DNA from: Arthrobacter sp. ISL-28
Lineage (GTDB): Bacteria > Actinomycetota > Actinomycetes > Actinomycetales > Micrococcaceae
Direction: 5' to 3'
Assembly (NCBI RefSeq): GCF_018613875.1
Contig: NZ_JAGGPJ010000029.1
Span: forward strand, 61,388-125,387
Length of the DNA: 64,000 bases
In this document: positions 25,081 through 33,296 of the stretch, one piece after another
Layout of the letters: each line of letters begins with the position of its first letter
Numbering within the stretch: position 1 is the stretch's first letter
The notes under the pieces: generated by a model
The model's input: only the letters and a program-made list of their open reading frames with translations
Told to the model about the DNA's origin: nothing
Database searches by the model: none
Translations under genes and position numbers: made by a program

Positions 25081-26705
25081 CCGTCCTCATCCTTGCGTGG
25101 CGATGTCGGCGTCGTGGCGAGGATCTCCAGTGACTTCATAGCTAGGATTTCCGGGTCGCGGCGGAGCTCGATCATCAGGGAGACTGCCAGCATCACCACG
25201 ATGATTGTGAATGGCGCAGCCGACAGAATGACAGCCTGCTGCAGGGCGGCTAGACCTCCTGCGAGCAGGAGCACGATGGCCGTGATGCCGGTAATTGCGC
25301 CCCACACAACGAGCACAGGGCGGCGCGGGGTCAGTACACCCTTCGTGGAGAGCATGCTGAGAACATAGGTGTTGGCGTCGGCGCCGGATACGAAGAAGAG
25401 CACGACGAGGATGATTGTGACGGCTGAGGTGATGGCCGGCAGGGGCAGTTGGCCAAGCATGGCAAAGAATGCCGAGTTCACGTCGCTGGAAGCCGCTTTA
25501 CCGATAGCTCCGTCACCGGTCATGTCGCTGTGGATCGCGGTGCCACCGAAGACCGTGAACCAGATGAAGAAGACGAGGCTCGGGACGCCCAGAACGCCTA
25601 CGATGAACTGTCGGATGGTGCGTCCACGGGAGATCTTCGCCAGGAAGACACCGACGAAGGCGCCCCAGGCGATCCACCAGGCGAGCATGAAGTATGTCCA
25701 CCACTGCATCCACTGCAGCTCGGTTCCGGACTGCGGCGTGATGAGGCTCATGGAGATGAAGTCATTGAGGTAGCGGCCGATGGATTCGAAAAACAGGTTG
25801 CTAATGAAATTGGTGGGACCAACGAAGAGGACGAAAAGCAGGAGACCGACGGCCAGGACCATGGTGGTCTGGCTGATGTAGCGGATTCCGCGGTGGACTC
25901 CGCTCAGGGCCGAGGCAGTGAACATGACGGTGATAACGGCGATGATGCCGATCTGCATCCAGGTTCCGCCGGGCAGTCCCCAGAGGCTCTGGGTCCCGTT
26001 GTCTATCTGTGCGGCGCCTAGGCCGAGGGAGGTCGTCGTACCAAAGAGGGTGGCGATGATCACGAGGATGTCGATGGCTTTGCCGCCCCAGCCGTCGGCA
26101 GCTTTGCCCAGGATCGGACGAAGCATCGTGGAGACGAGCGCTCCGCGGTTCAGCCTGTGGGTGGAGTAGCCGATGGCCAGGCCGAACACTGCGAACACTG
26201 CCCAGGCGTGAATGCCCCAGTCGAAGAAGCTGAACTGCATTGCACGTACGGCAGCCTCACGGGTTCCTGCTTCCGCGAGCCCGTGGGGCGGGGTGACGAA
26301 ATGGGAGATCGGTTCGGCGACACCGTAGCTGATGAGGCCGACGCCCATCACCGCGGAGAGGATCATGGCCAGCCAAGCGTAGGTGGGGTAATCCGGGCGT
26401 GAGGTGGAAGGCCCGAGCCGGAGGGCGCCGAAGCGGCTGAACATGATGTACACGAGCAGGCCAACGAGCCCCAGGGTGACCACCAGGTAACCCCAGCCGA
26501 CAGATCCGGTGATCCAGTTCAGGGCGCCGGTCATGGTGGCGTTGAGGTTTTCGGTGAATACCGTGGCCCAGATGACGAAGGCTGCGATGAGCCCTATGGA
26601 GATCCAGAAGACGGATCCGAGGCGCTGGGGGCGGGAAACGGGAGAGGGAGCGTCGCTCATGGCCTCAACGGGCGCTGGCGGAACGCTGGTGGATGTCTGT
26701 TCCAT
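25077..26705 (-). CDS. BCCT-family betaine transporter
   Basis: This 542-residue betaine/choline/carnitine transporter imports quaternary ammonium compounds with sodium or proton symport across the inner membrane. Twelve hydrophobic segments can be counted. The family signature appears as MQWWTYFMLAWWIAWGAFVG (about 330-349), the aromatic substrate box. The GMGIG-like unwound helix reads VMGVGLISYGVAEP (about 120-133). It is the first gene of an operon with the SnoaL and flavin reductase genes and is divergent from the GntR gene at 26893. In this context the substrate could be trigonelline, itself a betaine, or glycine betaine. Confidence 0.88.
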   Translation of the reverse strand: MEQTSTSVPPAPVEAMSDAPSPVSRPQRLGSVFWISIGLIAAFVIWATVFTENLNATMTGALNWITGSVGWGYLVVTLGLVGLLVYIMFSRFGALRLGPSTSRPDYPTYAWLAMILSAVMGVGLISYGVAEPISHFVTPPHGLAEAGTREAAVRAMQFSFFDWGIHAWAVFAVFGLAIGYSTHRLNRGALVSTMLRPILGKAADGWGGKAIDILVIIATLFGTTTSLGLGAAQIDNGTQSLWGLPGGTWMQIGIIAVITVMFTASALSGVHRGIRYISQTTMVLAVGLLLFVLFVGPTNFISNLFFESIGRYLNDFISMSLITPQSGTELQWMQWWTYFMLAWWIAWGAFVGVFLAKISRGRTIRQFIVGVLGVPSLVFFIWFTVFGGTAIHSDMTGDGAIGKAASSDVNSAFFAMLGQLPLPAITSAVTIILVVLFFVSGADANTYVLSMLSTKGVLTPRRPVLVVWGAITGITAIVLLLAGGLAALQQAVILSAAPFTIIVVMLAVSLMIELRRDPEILAMKSLEILATTPTSPRKDEDG

Positions 26706-26892
26706 ACAACAAAACGCTAGGCGCCCGCTGCGGGTCCGTCAAGAGATTCCGGATTAAATATGTGGCTTGGATCATAAATCCCCTCCTGTAGCCCTTATTT
26801 TCCAAGGTAATCTAAACAGTCACCGGAAGAAGATCGCCAACTTGCCGCCGTTGCTTGACGCTGTTGAAAGTGTGCGTGTAGCGTTATCTACC

Positions 26893-27582
26893 ATGCAAGA
26901 GAGTTTAGGAACGGCCGCTTCAGCCGAGGTTCTTCAGCTTCCGGTCGCTCCGCTTCTGGACCGGCTGCGCGAACTGGTGCTCAGCGGCGACTACCCTGCC
27001 GGCGCCGCTGTGAGTGAGACGCTCCTCGCCCAGGAATTCAATGTCAGCCGCACGCCGATTCGTGAGGCGCTGAAGCAGTTGCAGGCCGAGGGCCTCGTGG
27101 AGATCCGCCCAAAGGTGGGCACGTTCGTGCGGGAACCCAGCCGCCGCGAAGTCGTCGAGATGTTTCAGGTCAAGGAGATCCTGGAGGGACTGGCGGCAGG
27201 CTTGATGGCCCGCCGCGGCGCGGTGCCCCAACTGGAGCTACTCGAGGAGAATATCGAAGCGTCAGAGATGGCCGCACAGAACGGCGATTCCGAGACTTAT
27301 GCGCGCCTGGTGCATGAATTCCACCAGCTCATCGTCGACGGCAGCGACCATCTCAAGCTTGGGGAACACTACCGGACCCTCATGAACCAACTTGCCTACC
27401 ACCGCCTGGTGACCACCTCGATCGCCCACCCGGGACGGATGCCGCGCTCGGTTGCAGAGCACCGCAAGGTGGTTGCCATGATCCGTGCCAAGGATGCCAT
27501 GGGCGCTGAGTGGGCGATGCGCGACCACGTTGTTACCTCGGCCCGCGAGGTCTCGACAGAACACACAAATGCTGACGGCTGA
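26893..27582 (+). CDS. GntR/FCD-family regulator (copy 2)
   Basis: This 229-residue FadR-subfamily GntR regulator has a winged helix (LLDRLRELVLSGDYPAGAAV, SRTPIREALKQLQAEG) and an FCD domain with HEFHQLIV and HRKVVAM. It is a close paralogue of the protein at 19566-20246. The ATG at 26893 gives an N-terminus comparable to copy 1; an earlier in-frame start at 26767 would add 42 unlike residues. There is no obvious ribosome site, so a leaderless transcript is possible. It lies between the divergent BCCT operon and the co-directional DUF1185 operon and is well placed to regulate both. Confidence 0.83.
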   Translation: MQESLGTAASAEVLQLPVAPLLDRLRELVLSGDYPAGAAVSETLLAQEFNVSRTPIREALKQLQAEGLVEIRPKVGTFVREPSRREVVEMFQVKEILEGLAAGLMARRGAVPQLELLEENIEASEMAAQNGDSETYARLVHEFHQLIVDGSDHLKLGEHYRTLMNQLAYHRLVTTSIAHPGRMPRSVAEHRKVVAMIRAKDAMGAEWAMRDHVVTSAREVSTEHTNADG

Positions 27583-27622
27583 AATGCCGGGTCTACTTCC
27601 AACAACGTCAAGGAGCTAGTTA

Positions 27623-28234
27623 ATGATGAACGACCAAAGGCTCGGCATCCGCAAGATCGTCTACTACGCCGAGGAGATCCTCCTCGAAAACGGGCTTTCC
27701 CCCGCTGTCCCGGCCGTGCGCGCGACGGCAGCCGCCGTCGTCGCCAACCCTTGGGTAGGCGGAAAGGCGACCGACGATCTCAGTGAGGAAGTAGTACAGC
27801 TCGCCCCGGTACTGGCCCGGAAACTTACCGACGTACTTGCGTCCAACCTCGGCGGCGTGGAGGCAATCCAGGCCTTCGGCAAGGCAGCGATAGTGGGCAC
27901 GGACGGCGAAATCGAACACGGCGCCGCCCTCATACACACACCCTTCTTCGGCAACCTCGTCCGCGAATACTTCGAAGGGGAATCGATCATCTGCTTCGCC
28001 GATGACCGGGCCGACGCCGGCGCCTCGCTCGTCGTACCCCTCTGGCACAAGAATTCCGCAGCAACACGAACGCATTACCAGACCATCACCACACGAATCG
28101 GCGACGCACCACGGGCCGGAGAGATCGTCGTCGTCCTCGGCGCATCAACCGGGCCCCGCCCGCACTCGCGCATCGGCGACCGCCTCACCGATCCCATCGT
28201 TAAAGCAGACACAGTAGGAGAACTGATTTCATGA
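27623..28234 (+). CDS. DUF1185 (amino acid synthesis family) protein 1
   Basis: This 203-residue protein of PF06684 (AA_synth, DUF1185) begins IRKIVYYAEEILLENGLSPA and contains VVANPWVGG and EAFGKAAIVG-like (QAFGKAAIVGTDGEIEHGAA) stretches that define the family. The biochemical function is unestablished. An aaggag site lies 8 bases before the ATG. It heads an operon of six coupled genes ending with the LLM monooxygenase; its stop overlaps the start of a paralogue (ATGA). Position suggests a hydrolase, isomerase or regulatory role in the ring-degradation pathway, which is inference. Confidence 0.8.
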   Translation: MMNDQRLGIRKIVYYAEEILLENGLSPAVPAVRATAAAVVANPWVGGKATDDLSEEVVQLAPVLARKLTDVLASNLGGVEAIQAFGKAAIVGTDGEIEHGAALIHTPFFGNLVREYFEGESIICFADDRADAGASLVVPLWHKNSAATRTHYQTITTRIGDAPRAGEIVVVLGASTGPRPHSRIGDRLTDPIVKADTVGELIS

Positions 28235-28785
28235 CCATCCGCAAAATCGTCACACTGACAGAAGACGTCCTGACAGAAGGCGGCCGTGAGGTAACGCCAT
28301 CGGCCCGTGTGGCCGTGGTCGCCGCCATCATCAAAAACCCATGGGCCGGGCAAGGCTTCGTCGAGGACCTCTCTGCCGGCATTGACGGCAACGCATCCGA
28401 CATCGGCGCGCTGCTCGCCCCCCGCGTGCTCGAAGCCCTCGGCGCCCCGGCCGAAGCGTACGGCAAGGCCGCCATCGTCGGTCTGAACGGCGAAATCGAG
28501 CATGGTTCCGGACTGATCCACACGCTGGCCTTTGGCAATCACTTCCGGGACGCCGCCAATGCCACCACGCTCTTGCCGGCGGTGGAAAAGCGCGGCCCGG
28601 CCGGTGTTGTCTTCGACATCCCGCTCAAGCACATCACCGACGCAACCATCCGCTCCCACCACCAGAGCATCGAGGTGAGGATCAACGACGCACCGCACGC
28701 CGATGAAATCGTGATCGCCCTCGCCGCTGCGGCCCAGGGACGGCCCCAGCAACGCCTGGCAGCGTTCTCCACCGAAGCGAAGTAG
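28231..28785 (+). CDS. DUF1185 (amino acid synthesis family) protein 2
   Basis: This 184-residue paralogue of the preceding protein has the same blocks: MTIRKIVTLTEDVLTEGGRE, AAIIKNPWAGQGF, AYGKAAIVGLNGEIEHGSGL, RINDAPHADEIVI. Tandem DUF1185 pairs may form a heteromeric complex. The start overlaps the previous stop (ATGA) and the stop abuts the GTG of the hydrolase gene with no gap, so translation is coupled. The role in the pathway is unknown. Confidence 0.8.
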   Translation: MTIRKIVTLTEDVLTEGGREVTPSARVAVVAAIIKNPWAGQGFVEDLSAGIDGNASDIGALLAPRVLEALGAPAEAYGKAAIVGLNGEIEHGSGLIHTLAFGNHFRDAANATTLLPAVEKRGPAGVVFDIPLKHITDATIRSHHQSIEVRINDAPHADEIVIALAAAAQGRPQQRLAAFSTEAK

Positions 28786-29538
28786 GTGACAACCGTCGTG
28801 AGCCGCGACCGCATAGCACTCATCCACGGCGTCGGCCTCGACGGGTCGATGTGGAGGCCCCTCCTCGATTTCCTCGAACCGGAGTACGACGTTCAAATCC
28901 TTGAACTCCTGGGGCACGGACGCCGCGAGCAAGCCGCTCCTGAAGGGGTCACACTTGCCGAGCTGGCGGCGGACATTGCCGAAAAACTCGAACCGGATAC
29001 GCATCTGGTGGGGTTCTCACTTGGCGCCCTCGTGGCGCAGCATCTGGCCAGGTTCAGGCCAGACCTCGTTGCCAGCCTGGTCTCGGTGGGCTCAGTATGC
29101 GCGCGTACCGCCGATGAACACGCGGCAGTCATGCTGCGCCTGGCGGCAGCGGAATCCGATTTTCCGGCAACAGTTGAAGCATCAATCCGCCGGTGGTACC
29201 CGGAAGGGACCTCCGTCCCGAGGGAGCTGATCGAGTCGACCAGGGAAGTCCTGCTCAAGAACGACCCGCAGTCCTTCCTGGCCTGTTACCGCATATTCGC
29301 AACCGCCGACGCGGAAATCGCCCCCGAACTACCCCTGATCACCGTTCCTTCCCATGCCGTGACCGGTGAGCTGGACCCGGGGTCGACACCCGAGATGAGC
29401 GTCCGGCTGGCAGCAGCCATCCCTGGCTGCACCTATTCCATCATCAGCGGCGCCCGACACATGATGCCGGTTGAACGTCCCCAAGAGCTCGCCAACACCC
29501 TCACCGCCTTCATCAAGGAGCATTCAAATGTCCGTTGA
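28786..29538 (+). CDS. Alpha/beta hydrolase, TgnD-like
   Basis: This 250-residue alpha/beta hydrolase has an oxyanion segment LIHGVGLDGSMW (about 12-23), nucleophile Ser78 in GFSLG, Asp in TGELDPGS (about 198) and His in SGARHMMP (about 225). In trigonelline catabolism TgnD hydrolyses 2-((N-methylformamido)methylene)succinate to succinate semialdehyde, methylamine, formate and CO2. This protein has a suitable fold, size and neighbourhood for that step. A GTG start immediately after the upstream TAG is used; no separate ribosome site is needed if translation re-initiates. The 3' end overlaps the dehydrogenase gene by 11 bases. Family membership is certain, substrate is inferred. Confidence 0.78.
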   Translation: MTTVVSRDRIALIHGVGLDGSMWRPLLDFLEPEYDVQILELLGHGRREQAAPEGVTLAELAADIAEKLEPDTHLVGFSLGALVAQHLARFRPDLVASLVSVGSVCARTADEHAAVMLRLAAAESDFPATVEASIRRWYPEGTSVPRELIESTREVLLKNDPQSFLACYRIFATADAEIAPELPLITVPSHAVTGELDPGSTPEMSVRLAAAIPGCTYSIISGARHMMPVERPQELANTLTAFIKEHSNVR

Positions 29539-31015
29539 ACGCCGCTACAACCACTTCATTAATGGGGAGTGGGTCCCGCCGTCCAGCGGGGACTACTTTG
29601 ACAGCACGAACCCGGCCACCCTCGACGTGCTCTACCAGGCCGCGCGCGGAAACGAAGCTGACGTGGCCCGCGCCGTCTCAGCGGCGGCCGCAGCCTTCGA
29701 AAATCCCAACTGGAGAAACCTCAGCCAGACCAAACGCGGGCACCTGCTCCGCCGTCTGGGGGATCTGGTGGGAGAGCACGCCGACGAACTCGCCCGCATG
29801 GAAAGCCAGGACAACGGCAAGCTGCTCAGGGAGATGCGTGCCCAACTGGCGGCCATGCCGGAGTACTACTACTACTACGCCGGACTGGCCGACAAGATCC
29901 AGGGCGATACCATCCCCGGTTCCACGCCGGCAATCCTCAACTACACACTGAGGGAACCTCTGGGCGTAGTCGGTGCCATCACGCCGTGGAACTCTCCGCT
30001 TACTCTGACCACGAGCAAGCTCGCGCCGGCACTCGCCGCAGGCAACACCATCGTCATCAAACCATCCGAGTACACTTCGGCCACCGTCCTCCGCCTGGCG
30101 GCGCTGGCCGATGAAGCAGGGTTCCCCGCCGGCGTGATCAACGTCGTCACGGGATTCGGCGCAGAAGCCGGTGCAGCTCTCGTGGATGACGCTCGTTTGG
30201 CGAAGATTTCGTTTACCGGCAGCACCTCCACAGGTGCGCGCATCGCCTCGACGACCGCATCCCGCTTCATAGGCTCCACCCTGGAACTGGGCGGCAAGTC
30301 ACCGAACATCGTCTTCGCCGACGCGAATGTAGCGAACGCCTCCATGGGCGTAGTCGCCGGCATATTTGCCGCCGCCGGCCAGACCTGCATCGCCGGAAGC
30401 CGCGTCTTCGCCCACAAATCCATCTACGACGAACTGCTCGAACGTGTCGCCAACCGTGCCCGCAGCATCGTGATCGGCGATCCCCTGCTCGACGCAACGG
30501 AACTGGGTCCGCTCGCTTTCCAGGACCAGCGTGACAAAGTCGCCAGCTACGTTGACCTCGGCGTGTCAGAAGGCGCTACGGTCCTTACTGGTGGAGGACG
30601 CCCCAACATCCCCCTCGGCGGCTACTTCTTCGAACCCACCGTGCTGACCGACGTCGACAATTCCATGCGCGTCGTCAGGGAAGAGATCTTCGGCCCCGTC
30701 GCCGCGATCATGCCCTTCGAGACGGAGGAAGAGGTGCTTCGGCTCGCCAACGACACCACGTACGGCCTCGCCGCCGGCGTCTGGACCACCAACCTGGCCC
30801 GGGCGCACAGGATGGCCAGCCGCCTGGAAGCAGGAACGGTGTGGGTCAACACCTACCGTGCCATGTCTCCGGCGTCCCCGCGCGAAGGTTTCAAGACCAG
30901 CGGCGTCGGTGTCGAACACGGGGTGGAGAGCATCCGCGAATACACCAGGCTCAAGAGCATCTGGATCAACACCGACGAATCCCCCATCGCCGACCCCTTC
31001 ATCATGCGGAGCTGA
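29528..31015 (+). CDS. Aldehyde dehydrogenase, TgnC-like
   Basis: This 495-residue NAD(P)-dependent aldehyde dehydrogenase has Cys287 (AAAGQTCIAGSR) as nucleophile, Glu253 (TLELGGKSPN) as base, ITPWNSPLTLTTSK and FTGSTSTGARIA for cofactor binding. The Tgn pathway needs a dehydrogenase (TgnC) that oxidises the hydroxybutyrolactone tautomer to the methylenesuccinate. This gene is directly between the hydrolase and LLM genes, as expected. A run of five Tyr (EYYYYYAGL, about 112-120) is noticeable but occurs in relatives. ATG at 29528 overlaps the hydrolase 3' end. Betaine aldehyde dehydrogenase is an alternative function. Confidence 0.82.
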   Translation: MSVERRYNHFINGEWVPPSSGDYFDSTNPATLDVLYQAARGNEADVARAVSAAAAAFENPNWRNLSQTKRGHLLRRLGDLVGEHADELARMESQDNGKLLREMRAQLAAMPEYYYYYAGLADKIQGDTIPGSTPAILNYTLREPLGVVGAITPWNSPLTLTTSKLAPALAAGNTIVIKPSEYTSATVLRLAALADEAGFPAGVINVVTGFGAEAGAALVDDARLAKISFTGSTSTGARIASTTASRFIGSTLELGGKSPNIVFADANVANASMGVVAGIFAAAGQTCIAGSRVFAHKSIYDELLERVANRARSIVIGDPLLDATELGPLAFQDQRDKVASYVDLGVSEGATVLTGGGRPNIPLGGYFFEPTVLTDVDNSMRVVREEIFGPVAAIMPFETEEEVLRLANDTTYGLAAGVWTTNLARAHRMASRLEAGTVWVNTYRAMSPASPREGFKTSGVGVEHGVESIREYTRLKSIWINTDESPIADPFIMRS

Positions 31016-31020
31016 ACACC

Positions 31021-31278
31021 TTGCCTCTTATCGAAGTTTCGATCGCCCGGGGCCGGACCCCTGAGCAGCTCCGCTCGCTCATCGGCGCACTTCACCGCGC
31101 CGCCGAGACGTCTGTCGGCGCCGTACCGGAAAACACCACCGTCATCATCCGCGAAATTGAACACGAACACTGGTCCCGCGGCGACCGGACCATCGCCGAA
31201 CGCAACACCGCCGCCCAGGCAGCTGCGGGCACCCATCAAGCGTCTGCCAACGTCAGCGCAGAACGAAGGAGTCAGTAA
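31021..31278 (+). CDS. 4-oxalocrotonate tautomerase-like protein
   Basis: The 85-residue protein begins PLIEVSIARGRTPEQLRSLI after the initiator. It is a 4-OT superfamily member in which Pro1 is the catalytic base and Arg residues near 9-12 and about 39 bind carboxylates. The start is a TTG at 31021, chosen because it puts Pro directly after Met, an essential feature. Its C-terminal tail (about 62-85) is longer than in classical 62-residue enzymes. TAATG overlap joins it to the LLM gene. It probably tautomerises an unsaturated acid intermediate of the pathway. Confidence 0.75.
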   Translation: MPLIEVSIARGRTPEQLRSLIGALHRAAETSVGAVPENTTVIIREIEHEHWSRGDRTIAERNTAAQAAAGTHQASANVSAERRSQ

Positions 31279-32345
31279 TGCGCTTTTCCCTCTTCGTCCA
31301 CATGGAGCGCTGGGACGAGACCGTCTCACACCGCGAATGCTTCGAGAACCTCACGGAACTTGCCCTCATCGCCGAGGCCGGAGGCTTCAGCACCGTCTGG
31401 ATCGGTGAGCACCACTCGATGGAGTACACCATCTCCCCCAGTCCCATGCCCCAGCTCGCCTACCTGGCAGCGCGCACCTCGCGCATCCGCCTGGGTGCCG
31501 GAACGATCATCGCGCCCTTCTGGAACCCGCTCCGCGTAGCGGGCGAGACGGCGCTCCTGGACGTCATCAGCAACGGCCGGATGGAAGTGGGACTGGCACG
31601 CGGTGCCTACCAGTTCGAGTTCGACCGCCTCATGGGCGGCATGTCCGCAGTCGACGGCGGCAAGCATCTGCGCGAAATGGTCCCGGCCGTACGCGCACTT
31701 TGGGAAGGTGACTACGCACACGACGGCGAGATCTGGCAGTTCCCCACCTCCACCAGCGTACCCAAGCCCCTGCAGAAACCGACGCCGCCCATGTGGATCG
31801 CCGCCCGCGACATCTCCTCACATGAGTTCGCCGTCGCCAACGGCTGCAACGTAATGGTGACACCGCTCATGAAGGGCGACGAAGAGGTCGAAGACCTCGC
31901 ACGCAAATTCGACACCGCTGTAGGCAACAACCCCGGAGTCCCCCGCCCGGACCTCATGGTGCTCCGCCACACCCACGTCCACCCCGCAGACGAACCCGAG
32001 GGATGGCGGCGTCCGGCCGAGGGCATCCAGAAGTTCTACAGGACCTTTGATGCCTGGTTCGGCAACAAGACCACTCCGAAAAACGGCTTCCTCGAACCCA
32101 GCCCTGCCGAGAAGTTCGCAGACCGCCCGGAGTTCACGCCAGAGTCCCTCCACCAGACGGCGATGATCGGCACACCTGATGAGGTGATCGAGCGGCTCCG
32201 CCACTACGAGGCACTCGGCGTGGACGAGTTCAGCCTCTGGTCCGACAACAGCCTGACCCATGAGGAGAAGAAACGCTCGCTCGAGCTCTTCATCGAGCAC
32301 GTCGTGCCGGCCTTCCAGGAGCAGCCCGCATCCGCGGCACGTTGA
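31278..32345 (+). CDS. LLM-class flavin-dependent monooxygenase, TgnB-like
   Basis: This 355-residue bacterial luciferase-like TIM-barrel monooxygenase has the N-terminal strand MRFSLFVHMERWDET, GGFSTVWIGEHHS (about 33-45), IRLGAGTIIAPFWNPLRVA and GRMEVGLARGAYQFEF, typical for FMNH2-using luciferase-family enzymes. A reduced-flavin supplier is present as the TgnA-like reductase and the fusion protein. In the Tgn pathway the oxygenase component TgnB, of this family, opens the pyridinium ring of trigonelline. An aaggag site precedes the ATG, which overlaps the tautomerase stop. It is the last gene of the operon. Pyridine-type monooxygenases are the nearest functional alternative. Confidence 0.82.
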   Translation: MRFSLFVHMERWDETVSHRECFENLTELALIAEAGGFSTVWIGEHHSMEYTISPSPMPQLAYLAARTSRIRLGAGTIIAPFWNPLRVAGETALLDVISNGRMEVGLARGAYQFEFDRLMGGMSAVDGGKHLREMVPAVRALWEGDYAHDGEIWQFPTSTSVPKPLQKPTPPMWIAARDISSHEFAVANGCNVMVTPLMKGDEEVEDLARKFDTAVGNNPGVPRPDLMVLRHTHVHPADEPEGWRRPAEGIQKFYRTFDAWFGNKTTPKNGFLEPSPAEKFADRPEFTPESLHQTAMIGTPDEVIERLRHYEALGVDEFSLWSDNSLTHEEKKRSLELFIEHVVPAFQEQPASAAR

Positions 32346-32378
32346 TGTCAACTGGTGGCTGAGCCAGGACAAGTTCCG

Positions 32379-32442
32379 GTGCACTGCAGGCTTGACGTAG
32401 GCCGGTGATGACTCACCAAACCGACTACAGCCTGCAGTGCAC
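32379..32442. repeat. 14-base perfect inverted repeat between convergent genes
   Basis: Arms gtgcactgcaggct (32379-32392) and agcctgcagtgcac (32429-32442) are separated by 36 bases. It lies between the 3' ends of the LLM gene and the XRE-cupin gene and could stop transcription from both. No T-run follows on either strand. Confidence 0.5.
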
Positions 32443-32479
32443 ATCCGGATGCGCCTGTGCGGCATTGCACCCTTATTGG

Positions 32480-33154
32480 TCATCTGGCCGATATGGCCAG
32501 GAATCGAATGGGCAAGTCGAGTAGCTCCAGCGGACCGTGCGGCCCCTCCCCGTCGAGCAGGAGGGAGTCGCCGGCCTCCATCGTGTATTCATAGGCGCCG
32601 TGCCCGTAGACCATCTTGCCGGAGAGCATGTAGATAAATTCCGTGCCCGGATGCTGGAACAACGGGAACACGTCCGAGGCGTCCGTGAGCGTGACCAGCG
32701 TGGGTTCCAGGGCATCAGTTCGCCCCTTGAGAGTCCCGAGCACGCGGTATTCGTGGCCGTGTTGCGTCCCGCTCCTGACGGTCAGACTCCCTTGACCGCT
32801 CTTGGTGAAGGTGGCGTCCCGGTCCGTGTCGGCACCACGGAACAATGCCGTGACCGGGATTTTCAGCCCGTCGGCCAGCCGCTGCAGCGTCGTCAGGGAG
32901 CAGGACGTGCTCGCAGTTTCGATCTTGGAAATCATGGCCTTGGACAAGCCCGTCCGAAGTGCCAGTTCCGCTGCGGAGAGCTTGTTCACCGAGCGGTAAT
33001 GCCGCACCTGCCGGGCGATGATCTGTTCCAGAGTGCCGACCTGTTCTCCCGGCTGAGGTTCCCCTGACCGCGGGCCCTCGGGCTGGGGGTCCCCGGACTG
33101 CGGCTGTCCGGACTGTGGGTCCTCGCTGGAGGCGTCGTCGGCGTGATTGGTCAT
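32480..33154 (-). CDS. XRE-family regulator with cupin domain
   Basis: This 224-residue regulator has a Pro/Gln/Gly-rich N-terminal tail (about 8-38, repeated SGxPQ-type units), an XRE helix-turn-helix (LSAAELALRTGLSKAMISKIET, split about 60-80) and a C-terminal cupin (GTEFIYMLSGKMVYG, AGDSLLLDGEGPHG) that would sense a small ligand. It lies downstream of and co-directional with the gmaS-mgs genes and is the obvious candidate to regulate methylamine assimilation. The cupin His residues in PGTEF...GPHG are compatible with a metal site. The repetitive tail is unusual and probably disordered. Confidence 0.83.
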   Translation of the reverse strand: MTNHADDASSEDPQSGQPQSGDPQPEGPRSGEPQPGEQVGTLEQIIARQVRHYRSVNKLSAAELALRTGLSKAMISKIETASTSCSLTTLQRLADGLKIPVTALFRGADTDRDATFTKSGQGSLTVRSGTQHGHEYRVLGTLKGRTDALEPTLVTLTDASDVFPLFQHPGTEFIYMLSGKMVYGHGAYEYTMEAGDSLLLDGEGPHGPLELLDLPIRFLAISAR

Positions 33155-33296
33155 AGGGCCATCCTAGGCGGGGACGATTGCACTAGCCGATTGCACCAGC
33201 CAATGGCACGCTGCTCCTTCAGCAGTCCGGAGAGGCACGCCCAACCGGCACCCACCACCACGTACTCGGAAGACCCCCGCATTGAAGACCCGGACA

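Noticed and set aside
32408..32530. Short plus-strand Cys-containing frame (MTHQTDYSLQCTSGCACAAL)
   Set aside because: It begins inside the 14-base inverted repeat region, lacks a ribosome site and runs into the antisense of the XRE-cupin gene.
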